Assembly (NCBI GenBank): GCA_027923965.1
Contig: AP026969.1
Location: 1,302,001-1,366,000 of the forward strand
Origin: Comamonadaceae bacterium OS-1
GTDB taxonomy: Bacteria; Pseudomonadota; Gammaproteobacteria; Burkholderiales; Burkholderiaceae_C
DNA length: 64,000 nucleotides
Direction of reading: 5' to 3'
Shown: in pieces, positions 46,183 to 54,839 of the stretch
Position numbering within the stretch: the first letter of the stretch is position 1
Layout: each line of letters begins with the position of its first letter
Position numbers and translations under genes: made by a program
The notes under the pieces: model-generated
Seen by the model: only the letters and a program-made list of their open reading frames with translations
The model's database searches: none
Told to the model about the DNA's origin: nothing

Positions 46183-46240
46183 AATCGGCTGCTTGTGCTC
46201 ATCCATTAAGCGTAAGCAGCTACTGAAACTGTAGCGAATG
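46182..46240 (-). repeat. Dispersed hairpin repeat, copy 9
   Basis: The plus strand reads AATCGGCTGCTTGTGCTCAT, then TTAAGCGTAAGCAGCTACTG and ACTGTAGCG. It begins at the last base of the deaminase stop codon. Confidence 0.75.
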
Positions 46241-46295
46241 CGTGGGCGCGTTGGCTTGCTTAAAATGCATGCATTGCCATCACCGGGAGCCTCCC

Positions 46296-46541
46296 ATGGC
46301 CAGCATCACCATCCGCAATCTCGACGAGCAACTCAAGACGCAGCTGCGCATGCTGGCGGCCAGCCACGGCTGTTCGATGGAACAGGAGGCCCGCGACATC
46401 CTGCGCCGGGCGGTGCAGGGCTCCGAGTCGTCTACCGGCTTGGATTTCGCGCAAAAAATCCACCAACGCTTCGCCGGTGTGCACGTGGATGCCTTGCCCG
46501 TGCCCGCACGCCGCCCGGCACGGATCACACCCCTGAACTGA
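46296..46541 (+). CDS. Antitoxin, FitA/StbC-type ribbon-helix-helix
   Basis: An 81-aa protein starting MASITIRNLDEQLKTQLRMLAASHG, followed by SMEQEARDILRRAV, the RHH DNA-binding fold of FitA/VapB-like antitoxins. The C-terminal ~30 residues would contact the toxin. It lies 13 bp before the PIN toxin gene. Upstream the frame is open but the ATG with GGGAG (about 46285) is preferred. It probably autoregulates the pair. Confidence 0.88.
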   Translation: MASITIRNLDEQLKTQLRMLAASHGCSMEQEARDILRRAVQGSESSTGLDFAQKIHQRFAGVHVDALPVPARRPARITPLN

Positions 46542-46554
46542 CCAGGGGCGCGCC

Positions 46555-46992
46555 GTGGGCAACATCTTGCTCGATACCAACGTGGTGTCCGAGTTGATGC
46601 GCGAAGCACCTTCTGCCGAGGTGCTGGCCTGGTTTGCCAACCAGCAAGGCGCATCGTTTTTTGTCAGTGCCATCACCCACGCCGAGATTTTGCTGGGCAT
46701 TGCCATGCTGCCCGCAGGCAAGCGCCGTAGCCAACTCGCCCGCATTGCCGAGCAAGTGCTGGCCGAAGATTTCGCCGGGCGCAGTTGGCCGTTTGACGAT
46801 GCCTGTGCCCCGGAGTACGCGCTGCTGGTGGCCACCCAGCGCAGCCAGGGCCGCGCCATCTCCACCGAAGATGCCCAGATTGCCGCCATCGCCCTGGTGC
46901 GCGGCGTGCCCTTGGCGACGCGCAACGTAAAGGACTTTGTGGGGATCACGGGGCTGACCGTGGTGAACCCGTGGGCGGCGGCGAATGGCTGA
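46555..46992 (+). CDS. Toxin, FitB/VapC-type PIN-domain ribonuclease
   Basis: A 145-aa PIN-domain protein. Acidic catalytic residues occur in LLDTNVVSELMR (Asp, residue 7; Glu 12), THAEILLGI (Glu), STEDAQIAAIAL (Asp) and TRNVKDF (Asp). The start is GTG at 46555. It is paired with the RHH antitoxin, forming a complete type II module. The 47000-47195 gap after it shows only a weak repeat remnant (GTAGCTAC..CTGTAGCG, about 47052). Confidence 0.9.
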   Translation: MGNILLDTNVVSELMREAPSAEVLAWFANQQGASFFVSAITHAEILLGIAMLPAGKRRSQLARIAEQVLAEDFAGRSWPFDDACAPEYALLVATQRSQGRAISTEDAQIAAIALVRGVPLATRNVKDFVGITGLTVVNPWAAANG

Positions 46993-47195
46993 GGGTGGTT
47001 TTGGCCAAAATCGGAGTGAAATAGGCCGTCTCTGCTGGTCAAAAGGACATAGGTAGCTACGGAATCTGTAGCGTTTCACTACCCTTTACCGGGCCGGTTC
47101 CCGCTACTTTTCTTTACACGTTCCGGCGCGCATTTGCCACAAGACTGCCGCTACGATGTTTGGCTCACGACCCCAGCCACACACAAAGGAACGCC

Positions 47196-48908
47196 ATGAC
47201 GGACCGCAAAGACCCGGTAGACAAGTCTTCTCTCGCACCCACCCCCGACACCCCCGCAGCCACTGCCCAACCCGAGCTCAGCCGCCGCTTTTTTCTGGGC
47301 GGCATGGCAACCCTGGGCGTGGGGGCTACTGCCTCGCTGACTGCCTGCGCCACGCCGGGCGGCGGTGCTGCACCGCTGGATGCCGCGGCTCTGGACCGGG
47401 CGCTGCAGAAGAACGTCAAGACCGTGGTGGTGATCTATGCCGAGAACCGCAGCTTCAACAACCTGTTTGCCGACTTTCCCGGCCTGGAAAAGCCGCTGTC
47501 GTCCCTGAAGCCCGCCGACTACCAGCAACGCGACCGCGACGGCTCGCTGCTGGCCACCTTGCCGCCCACCTGGAGCGGGGTCAACCAGATCGGTTCGCAG
47601 GCGGTGGAGGGCGTGGCCTATGCCGCGGGCACGCAGTACCAGACCAACCTGCCCAACGCGCCGTATGTGCTCAAGGGGCCGCAGGGCGAGGCGCTGCCGC
47701 TGGGCCTGGTCACGCGCGACTTGGTACACGCATTCTTTCGCAACCAGATGCAGATCAACGGCGGCAAGAACGACGGCTTTGTGGCCTGGGGCGACGCGGG
47801 CGGGATCACCATGGGCTACTACGGCGACACCGCCTACCATCTGCGGCTGTGGGATGTGGCGCGTGAGTTCGTGCTGTGCGACAACTTCTTCCAGGGGGTG
47901 TTTGGCGGCTCGTTCCTGAACCACCAGTACCTGGCCTGCGGCACCGTGCCGTTCTACCCGAACCTGGCCACCTCGCCCGCACGCCTGCAGGTGGCGAAAC
48001 TGGCCAGCGACGACCCCACGGACTTCCGCCTGCAGCCGCTGGAGACCAGCCCGGCCAGCGCCATGGCCGGCCCGCCCAAATACGGCCCCTACCTGCTCAC
48101 GCCCGATGGCTACGCGGTCAACACCATGGCCCCGCCGTACTGGCCCAGCTGGTCGCGCGACCCGGCCCGGCCCGACTACGCCGATGCCAACCAGCCCAGC
48201 ACCCTGGTGCCGCAGGTGCACCACCACATTGGCGACAAGCTGGACAAAGAGGGTGTGGACTGGGCCTGGTACGGCGGTGCCTGGCAGGCCACGCTGGACG
48301 AGTACAAAGACTCCCAGGGCATCCCCAAGATCCCCAACTTCCAGTACCACCACCAGCCGTTCAACTACTTCAAAAACCTGGGCCCCGAATTTCCGGTGGC
48401 ACGCAAAAAACGCCTGCGCGACGGCGGCCTGGGCGACGAGAGCCGTACCAACAACTTCCTGGCCGATGCCGAGGCGGGCCGTCTGCCTGCCGTGACCTTC
48501 TACAAGCCCCAGGGCAACCTGAACATGCACGCGGGCTATGCCGACATTGCGTCGGGCGACCGGCACATCGCCCACGCGATCAAGCTGCTGCGCGCCAGCC
48601 CGCAGTGGAACAACATGGTGCTGATCGTCACCGTGGACGAAAACGGCGGCTGGTGGGACCACGTGGCCCCGCCGCAGGGCGACCGCTGGGGCCCCGGTAC
48701 GCGCATACCCGCCCTGGTGGTGTCACCGTTTGCCCGCAAAGGCACGGTGGACCACACCATTTACGACACCGGCTCCATCCTGCGCTTGATCACCCGGGTG
48801 TTCGGGCTGGAAAAGCTCGACGGCCTGCGGCAGCGCGACGATGCCATGGTGGCCCGCGGCCAGCAGCCCATGGGCGACCTGACCAACGCCTTGCAATTCA
48901 CGGGCTGA
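47196..48908 (+). CDS. Tat-exported acid phosphatase / phospholipase C-family phosphoesterase
   Basis: A 570-aa phosphoesterase (AcpA/PLC family). The Tat signal SRRFFLGGMATLGVG (about 29-43) is followed by a possible lipobox (LTAC). The catalytic entrance is VVIYAENRSFNNLFADFPG (about 82-100). Metal-binding stretches are NFFQGVFGGSFLNHQYLAC and LIVTVDENGGWWDHVAPPQGD (given in part). It cleaves phosphomonoesters or phosphodiesters outside the cytoplasm. AAGGA precedes the ATG at 47196, preferred over the in-frame TTG-like start at 47160. Confidence 0.9.
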   Translation: MTDRKDPVDKSSLAPTPDTPAATAQPELSRRFFLGGMATLGVGATASLTACATPGGGAAPLDAAALDRALQKNVKTVVVIYAENRSFNNLFADFPGLEKPLSSLKPADYQQRDRDGSLLATLPPTWSGVNQIGSQAVEGVAYAAGTQYQTNLPNAPYVLKGPQGEALPLGLVTRDLVHAFFRNQMQINGGKNDGFVAWGDAGGITMGYYGDTAYHLRLWDVAREFVLCDNFFQGVFGGSFLNHQYLACGTVPFYPNLATSPARLQVAKLASDDPTDFRLQPLETSPASAMAGPPKYGPYLLTPDGYAVNTMAPPYWPSWSRDPARPDYADANQPSTLVPQVHHHIGDKLDKEGVDWAWYGGAWQATLDEYKDSQGIPKIPNFQYHHQPFNYFKNLGPEFPVARKKRLRDGGLGDESRTNNFLADAEAGRLPAVTFYKPQGNLNMHAGYADIASGDRHIAHAIKLLRASPQWNNMVLIVTVDENGGWWDHVAPPQGDRWGPGTRIPALVVSPFARKGTVDHTIYDTGSILRLITRVFGLEKLDGLRQRDDAMVARGQQPMGDLTNALQFTG

Positions 48909-49020
48909 TACCCCCCGGTGTGGGCTGGGTGCGGGTGCGTGAATAAATGCCGCAGTGCAGCAATTTGGTTCTAAGATGGCCCGCAGTGCCCCCGTTCTTT
49001 TTCCGGAAGGACTGCTTGCC

Positions 49021-49467
49021 ATGCTTGCTCTGTGTTCCACCGTGTCCCCGGCCCGCCGCCTATACAGCGCACTGCTGGTGGGCCTGTGGGCCTGCGCGGC
49101 ACCTGTGCAGGCCGCGGATGCGCCCTCGGCCCCGTTCAGCTACGAGGTGTTTGCCACGCCGCAGTTCAAAAGCCAGTTTGCGCTCATCGTCGCTCCGTTG
49201 CGCCAGGTGGACTGGCTGACCCGCATGGAGGGGCCGAACAGCCAGACCGCGCGGGTGAAGGTGGGCAACAAAGAGTATTTGCGTGCCGACCTGTGCAAGC
49301 CGCACGACTGCCACGACTACAACGTGGTGTTTCTCTACGCCCCGCAGCGCAATGTGCTGTACGCCCATGTGCACCAGAAGGGCCAGGTCACGCTGCTGGG
49401 CGACCCGCCCCGCGCCGAGGCCGCCGCCCTGGGCAAGTTGTGGACGGCGCAGTTTCGCAGCCCGTAA
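49021..49467 (+). CDS. ivy: Ivy-type inhibitor of vertebrate (c-type) lysozyme
   Basis: A 148-aa exported protein with a signal peptide ending near APVQA (about residue 32). The lysozyme-inhibiting loop CKPHDC (about 99-104) is the Ivy signature; both cysteines would form its disulfide. AAGGA lies before the ATG at 49021, so the longer frame from 48955 is rejected. It protects peptidoglycan from host or predator lysozyme in the periplasm. Monocistronic. Confidence 0.9.
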   Translation: MLALCSTVSPARRLYSALLVGLWACAAPVQAADAPSAPFSYEVFATPQFKSQFALIVAPLRQVDWLTRMEGPNSQTARVKVGNKEYLRADLCKPHDCHDYNVVFLYAPQRNVLYAHVHQKGQVTLLGDPPRAEAAALGKLWTAQFRSP

Positions 49468-49478
49468 CGGATTTTTGG

Positions 49479-49541
49479 GTGAAATGGGCCGCTTGTGCCT
49501 ATTCCATCAGCATGAGCAGCTACTGAATCAATAGCGATTGT
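49479..49541 (-). repeat. Dispersed hairpin repeat, copy 10, forming the 3' end of the rpiR-type gene
   Basis: The reverse strand reads GCTATTGATTCAGTAGCTGC, then TCATGCTGATGGAATAGGCAC and AAGCGGCCCATTT in series. The first 19 bases equal copy 1. Its start encodes the last residues and the stop codon of the adjacent regulator. Confidence 0.8.
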
Positions 49542-50173
49542 CGGGCACTGTGGACGGCTTGCGCCAGGGTCAGGCCGGCCGGAATGCCTTGTAAACCCTG
49601 GCCCAAGAGGGGCGTACAGAGGTGGGCATGGTGCAGGGGGCTGGCATTGGGCGCATCGCTGATGCGCACCACGGGGATGCCATGGGGCGCTGCCGCGCTC
49701 TCGGTGGCCAGCGCCACCCACAGCAGCACATCGCCCGGTTCCGGCTGCCACGGAAAAGGAGGCTGCCACTGCACCTGCAGTCCGGCCACGCGCAGCATGT
49801 CGGCATAGCACTGCGCGACCTGGGCGGTGGCGGGGCTGGCCTGCAGCCACACGCTGCGGGCCTGAACCAGCAGGTGGGCGGCCAGGCCGAACGCGTTGAC
49901 GGTGTCGCCGTCCACCTGCAGACCCTGGCCCTGGTCCGCACCGGCCTCCGTCAAAAACGCCATCTTGAAGTCCAGAAAGCCGCGAAACCCGTAGCGCTTG
50001 GCCAGGCGCACTACCGTGACGGGTTGGGTCTCGCAGTGCTGGGCCACCTCCTGGATGCGGCGCAGGTGCAGGTGCCGCGCATGCTGCAGGCAGTAGTGGG
50101 CCACCTGCTGCAGCTTGGGGCTCAGGCTGGGCAGGTTGCGGGTGATGCGCGCCTCCAGGGCGGTGGCCTGCAT
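49520..50173 (-). CDS. MurR/RpiR-family transcriptional regulator
   Basis: A 217-aa protein. The N-terminal RpiR HTH (about 5-78) shows LSPKLQQVAHYCLQHA, then EVAQHCETQPVTVVRLAKRYGFRGFLDFK. The rest (about 95-217) is where a SIS sugar-phosphate domain should be, but it is short and lacks a clear glycine/serine loop, so effector binding may be altered. The frame runs upstream into the dehydrogenase, but the ATG at 50173 fits the family. It is the last gene of the LacI-controlled operon, 5 bp after the dehydrogenase stop. The final five residues come from a dispersed repeat. Confidence 0.82.
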   Translation of the reverse strand: MQATALEARITRNLPSLSPKLQQVAHYCLQHARHLHLRRIQEVAQHCETQPVTVVRLAKRYGFRGFLDFKMAFLTEAGADQGQGLQVDGDTVNAFGLAAHLLVQARSVWLQASPATAQVAQCYADMLRVAGLQVQWQPPFPWQPEPGDVLLWVALATESAAAPHGIPVVRISDAPNASPLHHAHLCTPLLGQGLQGIPAGLTLAQAVHSARQSLLIQ

Positions 50174-50178
50174 GGGGT

Positions 50179-51189
50179 TCAGGCCAGCACGGGCTTGCCG
50201 TCTTTCAGCGCCACCGGTTTGCCCGACTTGGCAGACAGCGTGGCGGCTTCGGCCACGGCCAGCGCATTGATGCCGTCCTTCAGGGTAACGGGCAGGGCGC
50301 TGCCCGACTCCAGGGCGGCGATGAAGGCGGTCCATTCGGCCTTGTAGGCGCGCATGTAGCGCTCCAGGAAGAAGAACTCGGGCTTGGCGCTGACTGCGCC
50401 GCCGGTGGTGAGCTTGGTGACGGTGTGCTCCAGCACGTTGTTGGCGGTCAACAGGCCTTCGGAGCCCAGCAGTTCCACGCGCTGGTCGTAGCCGTAGACG
50501 GCGCGGCGGCTGTTCTTGATGGCGGCGATGCGGCCATCGGCCCAGCGCAGGGTGATCACAGCGGTGTCCACATCGCCTGCCTCGCCAATGGCCGGGTCCA
50601 CGATGCTGGAGGCGATGGCCGATACGGTTTCCGGCAGGCCGCCAAACAGCCAGCAGGCCATGTCGAAGTCGTGGATGGCCATGTCGCGGAACAGGCCGCC
50701 CGAGACCTTGATGTACGAGACTGGCGGTGGCGCGGGGTCGAACGAGGTGATGGACAGGAGCTCGCCCTTGCCGATTTCACCGGCATCCAGTGCGCGCTTG
50801 AGGGCCGCAAACTGGGGGTCGAAGCGGCGGTTGAAGCCAATCATCACGGGCTTGCCGCTGTCTTTCACGGCTTCCTGGCAGGCCAGGGCGCGGCCCAGGT
50901 CCAGGTCCACCGGCTTTTCGCACAGCACGGCTTTGCCCGCGGCGGTGGCGGCTTCGATCAGGTTCGAGTGGGTGTCGGTGGAGGTGGCGATCAGCACCGC
51001 GTGAATGCTGGGGTCGTTCAGGATGTTTTGCGTGCTGCGGGCCTCGGCACCGCAGGTGGCGGCCAGCTTTTCTGCCGACGGCATGTGCACATCGGAGATG
51101 GCTACCAGTTGGCACAAGGGGTGGCTGGTGATGCTTTGGGCGTGCACGTTGCCGATGCGGCCTGCGCCGAGAAGACCAATTTTGAACAT
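50179..51189 (-). CDS. Gfo/Idh/MocA-family dehydrogenase (inositol 2-dehydrogenase-like)
   Basis: A 336-aa NAD(P)-dependent oxidoreductase. The N-terminal Rossmann fold has GLLGAGRIGNVHA, then CEKPVDLD (about 93-100; the catalytic Lys). The C-terminal domain has GFNRRFDP, KVSGGLFRDMAIHDFD (about 165-180, with the catalytic Asp/His pair) and EFFFLERYMRAYKAE. It most resembles myo-inositol 2-dehydrogenase IolG and MocA. The ATG at 51189 is chosen at the start of the fold, though the frame extends to 51423. It works with the adjoining isomerase-like and oxygenase genes on a polyol or sugar-like substrate (inference). Confidence 0.9.
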   Translation of the reverse strand: MFKIGLLGAGRIGNVHAQSITSHPLCQLVAISDVHMPSAEKLAATCGAEARSTQNILNDPSIHAVLIATSTDTHSNLIEAATAAGKAVLCEKPVDLDLGRALACQEAVKDSGKPVMIGFNRRFDPQFAALKRALDAGEIGKGELLSITSFDPAPPPVSYIKVSGGLFRDMAIHDFDMACWLFGGLPETVSAIASSIVDPAIGEAGDVDTAVITLRWADGRIAAIKNSRRAVYGYDQRVELLGSEGLLTANNVLEHTVTKLTTGGAVSAKPEFFFLERYMRAYKAEWTAFIAALESGSALPVTLKDGINALAVAEAATLSAKSGKPVALKDGKPVLA

Positions 51190-51232
51190 GTGGATTCCTT
51201 GAAAAAGTGAGGGAGGGGTGAAAGAAAGGGGA

Positions 51233-52021
51233 TCAGGCGGGCAGGGTGAAGGCGGAGCGGAAGGCTTCCAACGCCGCTTCGGGGTCGCCCGAGGCAAAGG
51301 CTTCCATGCCCACCGGGCCGCGGTAGCCCATGGCATGCAGCGCGCGGGCGATACCGGGGTAGTTGATTTCGCCGGTGCCAGGCTCCATGCGGCCGGGCAC
51401 GTCGGCCACCTGCACTTCGCCAATCCAGGGCAGGCAGCGTTGGCAGAGTTCGACCAGGTTGCCTTCGCCGATCTGGGCGTGGTACAGGTCCAGATTCAGG
51501 CGCAGGCGCGGGTGGTTCACGGCAGACACCAGGGCCAGGGTGTCTTCGGCCCGGCCAAAGGGCACGCCGGGGTGGTCCACCGGCAGATTCAGGTTTTCCA
51601 GGGTAAAGGTCACGCCCTCGGCATCGGCCAGGTCGGCGATGCGGGCCAGGGTGTCGCGGGCTTTGAGCCACATGGCACCGGTAACCACCTGCACCGGCGT
51701 GACGGGCAGGCCGCCATCGCCCAGGCCGGTGCCGTGCAGGTTCAGGCGTGCCACGCCCAGGCGCTTGCCTACCTGGGCTGTCTCGCGGGCGGTGCGCAGC
51801 AGCTCGGCCGCACCTTCGTCGTCGGTCAGGCGGCCGCGCAGATAGCCGTTCATGATGGAGAAGCTGGCGCCGGATTTCTCCAGCTGGGCCAGGTCGTGCT
51901 CGGGCCAGTTCCACAGGCCGACCTGGAAGCCCATCTCGGTGAGGCGCTGCACGCGCCATTGCATGGGTTTGTCGCGCCACAGCATTTCGGCGCAGGCGGC
52001 GAGGGTGAATGCGTTTGTCAT
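51233..52021 (-). CDS. Hydroxypyruvate isomerase / IolE-IolI-like TIM-barrel protein
   Basis: A 262-aa xylose-isomerase-like TIM barrel. Metal-ligand stretches are LENLNLPVDHPG (Glu, about 140), LNLDLYHAQIGEG (Asp/His, about 173-180), VQVADVPGRMEPGTGEINY and GMEAFASGDPE (Glu). The GEINYPGIARAL and VPGRMEPGTG patterns are those of hydroxypyruvate isomerase Hyi and its relatives, including IolE/IolI/MocC-like proteins. In this operon an inosose or keto-sugar isomerase role seems more likely than glyoxylate metabolism (inference). Confidence 0.85.
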   Translation of the reverse strand: MTNAFTLAACAEMLWRDKPMQWRVQRLTEMGFQVGLWNWPEHDLAQLEKSGASFSIMNGYLRGRLTDDEGAAELLRTARETAQVGKRLGVARLNLHGTGLGDGGLPVTPVQVVTGAMWLKARDTLARIADLADAEGVTFTLENLNLPVDHPGVPFGRAEDTLALVSAVNHPRLRLNLDLYHAQIGEGNLVELCQRCLPWIGEVQVADVPGRMEPGTGEINYPGIARALHAMGYRGPVGMEAFASGDPEAALEAFRSAFTLPA

Positions 52022-52026
52022 AGGGT

Positions 52027-52338
52027 TCAGATTTCGATGTGGATGCGGCCGTTTTCGACCTTGGTGGGAAAAGTTTTCAGGTTCACGCAGACCGGCGCAC
52101 GCCGGGCTTCGCCGGTGCGGTAGTCAAACGCGCCGCTGTGCTTGGGGCACTCGACCTCATGGTCCATGACCAGGCCGTCGGCCAGATGCACGGCTTCGTG
52201 GGTGCAGAGCCCTGCCGTGCAGTAGTACTGGTCGTCCGGGCTGCGGAAGATGGCAAAGGTCTTGCTGGCGTGGTCGAAGCGGATGGCCTCTTCGGGTTCC
52301 ACGTCGTCTGCGGCGCAGGCGTTGATCCATTCGGGCAT
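52027..52338 (-). CDS. Rieske [2Fe-2S] ferredoxin (MocE-like)
   Basis: A 103-aa soluble Rieske ferredoxin. Cluster ligands are CTHEAVHL (about 45-47) and CPKHSG (about 64-67). It begins MPEWINACAADDVEPEEAIRF, typical of oxygenase-associated ferredoxins and MocE. It should pass electrons to the neighbouring sterol-desaturase-like oxygenase. No ferredoxin reductase gene is in the window. It is separated from the isomerase by 5 bp and from the oxygenase by 24 bp. Confidence 0.92.
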   Translation of the reverse strand: MPEWINACAADDVEPEEAIRFDHASKTFAIFRSPDDQYYCTAGLCTHEAVHLADGLVMDHEVECPKHSGAFDYRTGEARRAPVCVNLKTFPTKVENGRIHIEI

Positions 52339-52362
52339 GGGGTGTGTTCCTCAGGGTTGGAT

Positions 52363-53379
52363 TTAGGTGGAAGGTGTTTCTGCGTTCATCCGGGCGCGCT
52401 TTTTGTCAAAGCGGGCCTGCATACGGGCCTCGCCCGCCGGGGAGCCGTCGTGCCAGGTGCCAAACAGCATGTCCAGCGGTACCAGCTGGTCGCCGCCGTA
52501 GTTCACCTCGAAGTACTTGTGGTGCAGGTAGTGGGCATAGGCCGAGCTGTCAAACGCCACACCGTCCACCACTTCCACCTTGTCGAAACCAATGTGGCCG
52601 TTGAGTGCGCCAAAGCCTGCGATGTGCAGCTGGAACAGCGCGATGACGGGGTTGGACGGAATCACCAGGTGCCACAGCGCCACCGCGTGGTACAAAAAGG
52701 CCTCTACCGGGTGCATGGACAGCGAAGACCACGGCGTGGGGTTGACCGAGTTGTGGTGGATGGCGTGCACCCACTTGTAGCCCAGGCGGGTGTGCATGGC
52801 CCAGTGGATGAAGAAGAAGTGGGTTTCGTGGATCACCGGGGCCAGCAGCACCAGGGCCGCCAGCCAATACGGGTTGTCTGCCCAGGCCAGCCAGGGCACG
52901 TAGCCATTGGCAAAGCACCACAGAAACAGCACTTCCACCACGGTCCACAGCGGGATGGACACGCAAAAGCTGCGCAAGAAGTTGTCGATGTTCTGGCTTT
53001 TGAACCAGAACACGTCCGAGGGCTGGTCGGCCGGGAATTTGCCGTTGAACTTGAACGTGGTGCCCTGGCGGCGGCGCACATAGAGTTGCAGCTCAAACGC
53101 GCCATACAGCACGAACACGGCGGCGGCATTCACCGCATACAGCCACAGCGCCCAGCCCCAGCCCAAGGTCTTCATGGTCTCCACATCCGGCACCACGGCG
53201 TACCAGTACAGCAGGGCACTGGCCATGTGCAAGGCGTTCCAGGGCCAGACATACGACACCAGCCAGCGCAGGACCTTGCCCAGGTTGAAGGGCCGCACCC
53301 ACAGAGGGGCGGGTTCCAGCGCTTGGTACGGGGCCCAGTCGCCGCGCTTGTTGCGTTTACCGAGTTGCGAGTCATCCAT
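52363..53379 (-). CDS. Sterol desaturase / fatty-acid hydroxylase-superfamily di-iron oxygenase
   Basis: A 338-aa integral membrane protein with 4-6 hydrophobic segments (about 38-60, 75-100, 140-165, 170-190). It has the eight-histidine pattern of the superfamily: HETHFFFIHWAMH (about 190-202), HAIHHN (about 211-216) and HYLHHKYFE (about 290-298). These bind a di-iron centre for O2-dependent hydroxylation or demethylation. It is the first gene of the operon, 39 bp downstream of a 14-bp palindromic operator. The partner is presumably the Rieske ferredoxin encoded next. The substrate is probably the compound taken up by the divergent ABC importer (inference). Confidence 0.88.
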   Translation of the reverse strand: MDDSQLGKRNKRGDWAPYQALEPAPLWVRPFNLGKVLRWLVSYVWPWNALHMASALLYWYAVVPDVETMKTLGWGWALWLYAVNAAAVFVLYGAFELQLYVRRRQGTTFKFNGKFPADQPSDVFWFKSQNIDNFLRSFCVSIPLWTVVEVLFLWCFANGYVPWLAWADNPYWLAALVLLAPVIHETHFFFIHWAMHTRLGYKWVHAIHHNSVNPTPWSSLSMHPVEAFLYHAVALWHLVIPSNPVIALFQLHIAGFGALNGHIGFDKVEVVDGVAFDSSAYAHYLHHKYFEVNYGGDQLVPLDMLFGTWHDGSPAGEARMQARFDKKRARMNAETPST

Positions 53380-53417
53380 GGGGGTTCCTGGGGTTCAAAG
53401 TCTTAGTTTTCATGAAA

Positions 53418-53431
53418 TGCAACCGGGTGCA
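53418..53431. promoter_or_regulatory. LacI-type operator 1 (upstream of the oxygenase operon)
   Basis: TGCAACCGGGTGCA, nearly palindromic around CCGG. It is the exact reverse complement of the site at 54840-54853 and lies 39 bp before the oxygenase start codon. The surrounding 53432-53520 stretch is strongly AT-rich and probably holds the divergent promoters. Confidence 0.75.
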
Positions 53432-53559
53432 AAACATGGCAAAATTTTTTAGAAATTAAGTGCGAAATTTAAATTTTTCGAATTAATTTTCCAATGCGAT
53501 GATCATTACACAGCCACAATTGGATTTTTCTAAGGGTTTTCGATAGGATTTGGCGGATT

Positions 53560-53573
53560 TGCACTCGGGTGCA
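53560..53573. promoter_or_regulatory. LacI-type operator 2 (upstream of the lacI-family gene)
   Basis: TGCACTCGGGTGCA, two changes from operator 1. It is placed 60 bp before the regulator start, consistent with autoregulation. Confidence 0.65.
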
Positions 53574-53632
53574 CATCGATGGCGGGCGGATAGACTGGCG
53601 GTACACGCCTTGAACTCCATCTGCCCCACACC

Positions 53633-54649
53633 ATGCACCCCGACCATCCCAACAAAAAAGTCACGGCCAGTGATGTGGCCGAGCGCGCCGGTGTCTCCAA
53701 ATGGACCGTGTCCCGCGCCTTTACCGACGGTGCCTCCATCGCCCCCGAGGTGCGCGACCGCGTCCGGGCGCTGGCCACCGAAATGGGCTACTCGCCCAAT
53801 CTGCTGGCCCGCAGCCTGTCGACCCGCAGTACCGGCCTGATCGCGCTGGTGGTGGACGAGCTGGGCAACCCCAACCAGCTGGTGTCCTTGAACGAGGCCA
53901 CCCGCCAGCTCCAGGCACGGGGCCTGAGCACGCTGCTGCTCAACACCAGCCCCGAGTACCGGCCTGCGCTGGCGCTGCGCCTGGCAGACCAGTTCCAGGT
54001 GGACGGCATCATGTTTCTGGGCACCACGCTGACGCGGGACCTGGTGGAGTTGGCGCAGCGCATCAAGCACATCCCGCTGGTGGTCATCATGCGCAACAGC
54101 GGGCAGGCGGACATTCCCTTTGTCAGCACCGATGGCTATGCCGCAGGCGCGGAGATTGCCAACCTATTTCTGGCACAGGGCTACCGGCGCATTGGCTACA
54201 TGGCCGGCCCGCTGTCCGAGCGCACCGAGCTGCGCCGCATGGAGGGCTTTCGGGACCGGCTGCAGGCCGCGGGCGTGGCGCTGGCCACGGTGATCGAAAC
54301 CGCGCACTACCGCCGCGAGCAGGGCATGCACGCCCTGCAACGCTACCTGGAGTCCACCCCCCGCACAGAGCGCCTGGAAGCGCTGTTCTGTGAAAACGAC
54401 ATTCTGGCCATCGGTGCCATGGACGCACTGGTGGCCGCTAACGCCCAGCGCAAGATCGCCATCGTCGGCTTTGACGACATCGAAATGGCCGCGTCCCCCA
54501 GCTACCAGCTCACCACCTTCCGCCAGCCGGTGGACTACCTGGTGGGCGAGGCCATCCGGCTGATCGTGGAGCCCGCCAGTGCCGTGTCACGGGCGCTCAT
54601 GGCCCCCGGCTCCCTGGTGCTGCGCGACTCGCACCGGCGGCACGACTGA
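53633..54649 (+). CDS. LacI-family transcriptional repressor
   Basis: A 338-aa regulator. The N-terminal LacI HTH is VTASDVAERAGVSKWTVSRAF (about 10-30), with the hinge helix SPNLLARSLSTRSTG (about 54-68). The effector domain (about 70-330) resembles periplasmic sugar-binding proteins, with LIALVVDEL, DGIMFLGTT and a typical C-terminal IVGFDDIEMAASPSYQLTTF. Four operator-like palindromes in the flanking control regions suggest it controls the oxygenase operon, itself and the ABC importer. The inducer is likely the imported sugar- or polyol-like compound. Confidence 0.94.
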   Translation: MHPDHPNKKVTASDVAERAGVSKWTVSRAFTDGASIAPEVRDRVRALATEMGYSPNLLARSLSTRSTGLIALVVDELGNPNQLVSLNEATRQLQARGLSTLLLNTSPEYRPALALRLADQFQVDGIMFLGTTLTRDLVELAQRIKHIPLVVIMRNSGQADIPFVSTDGYAAGAEIANLFLAQGYRRIGYMAGPLSERTELRRMEGFRDRLQAAGVALATVIETAHYRREQGMHALQRYLESTPRTERLEALFCENDILAIGAMDALVAANAQRKIAIVGFDDIEMAASPSYQLTTFRQPVDYLVGEAIRLIVEPASAVSRALMAPGSLVLRDSHRRHD

Positions 54650-54656
54650 GGTTTTT

Positions 54657-54670
54657 TGCGTCCGGGTGCA
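54657..54670. promoter_or_regulatory. LacI-type operator 3 (between lacI and the ABC importer)
   Basis: TGCGTCCGGGTGCA, a weaker match to operator 1, 8 bp after the lacI stop codon. It is spaced about 183 bp from operator 4, which could allow looping. Confidence 0.5.
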
Positions 54671-54839
54671 AGCCCGTGACACTGCTTCGGTTGGTGTGGC
54701 TACGCCCAAGATTGGCCTGAAACAGGCCCTTCACCCCCGTAATTTTTGGAAATATCAATTTTTTACAGCGATGTATTGAAAGTTTATTTCCACGGGCAAA
54801 CACCTAGACGGGTTTTGCAAGATGTTGGCTACAGTTATT

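Noticed and set aside
47047..47082. Additional dispersed-repeat copy before the phosphoesterase gene
   Set aside because: Only GTAGCTAC and CTGTAGCG fragments remain, without the hairpin core; too short to call.
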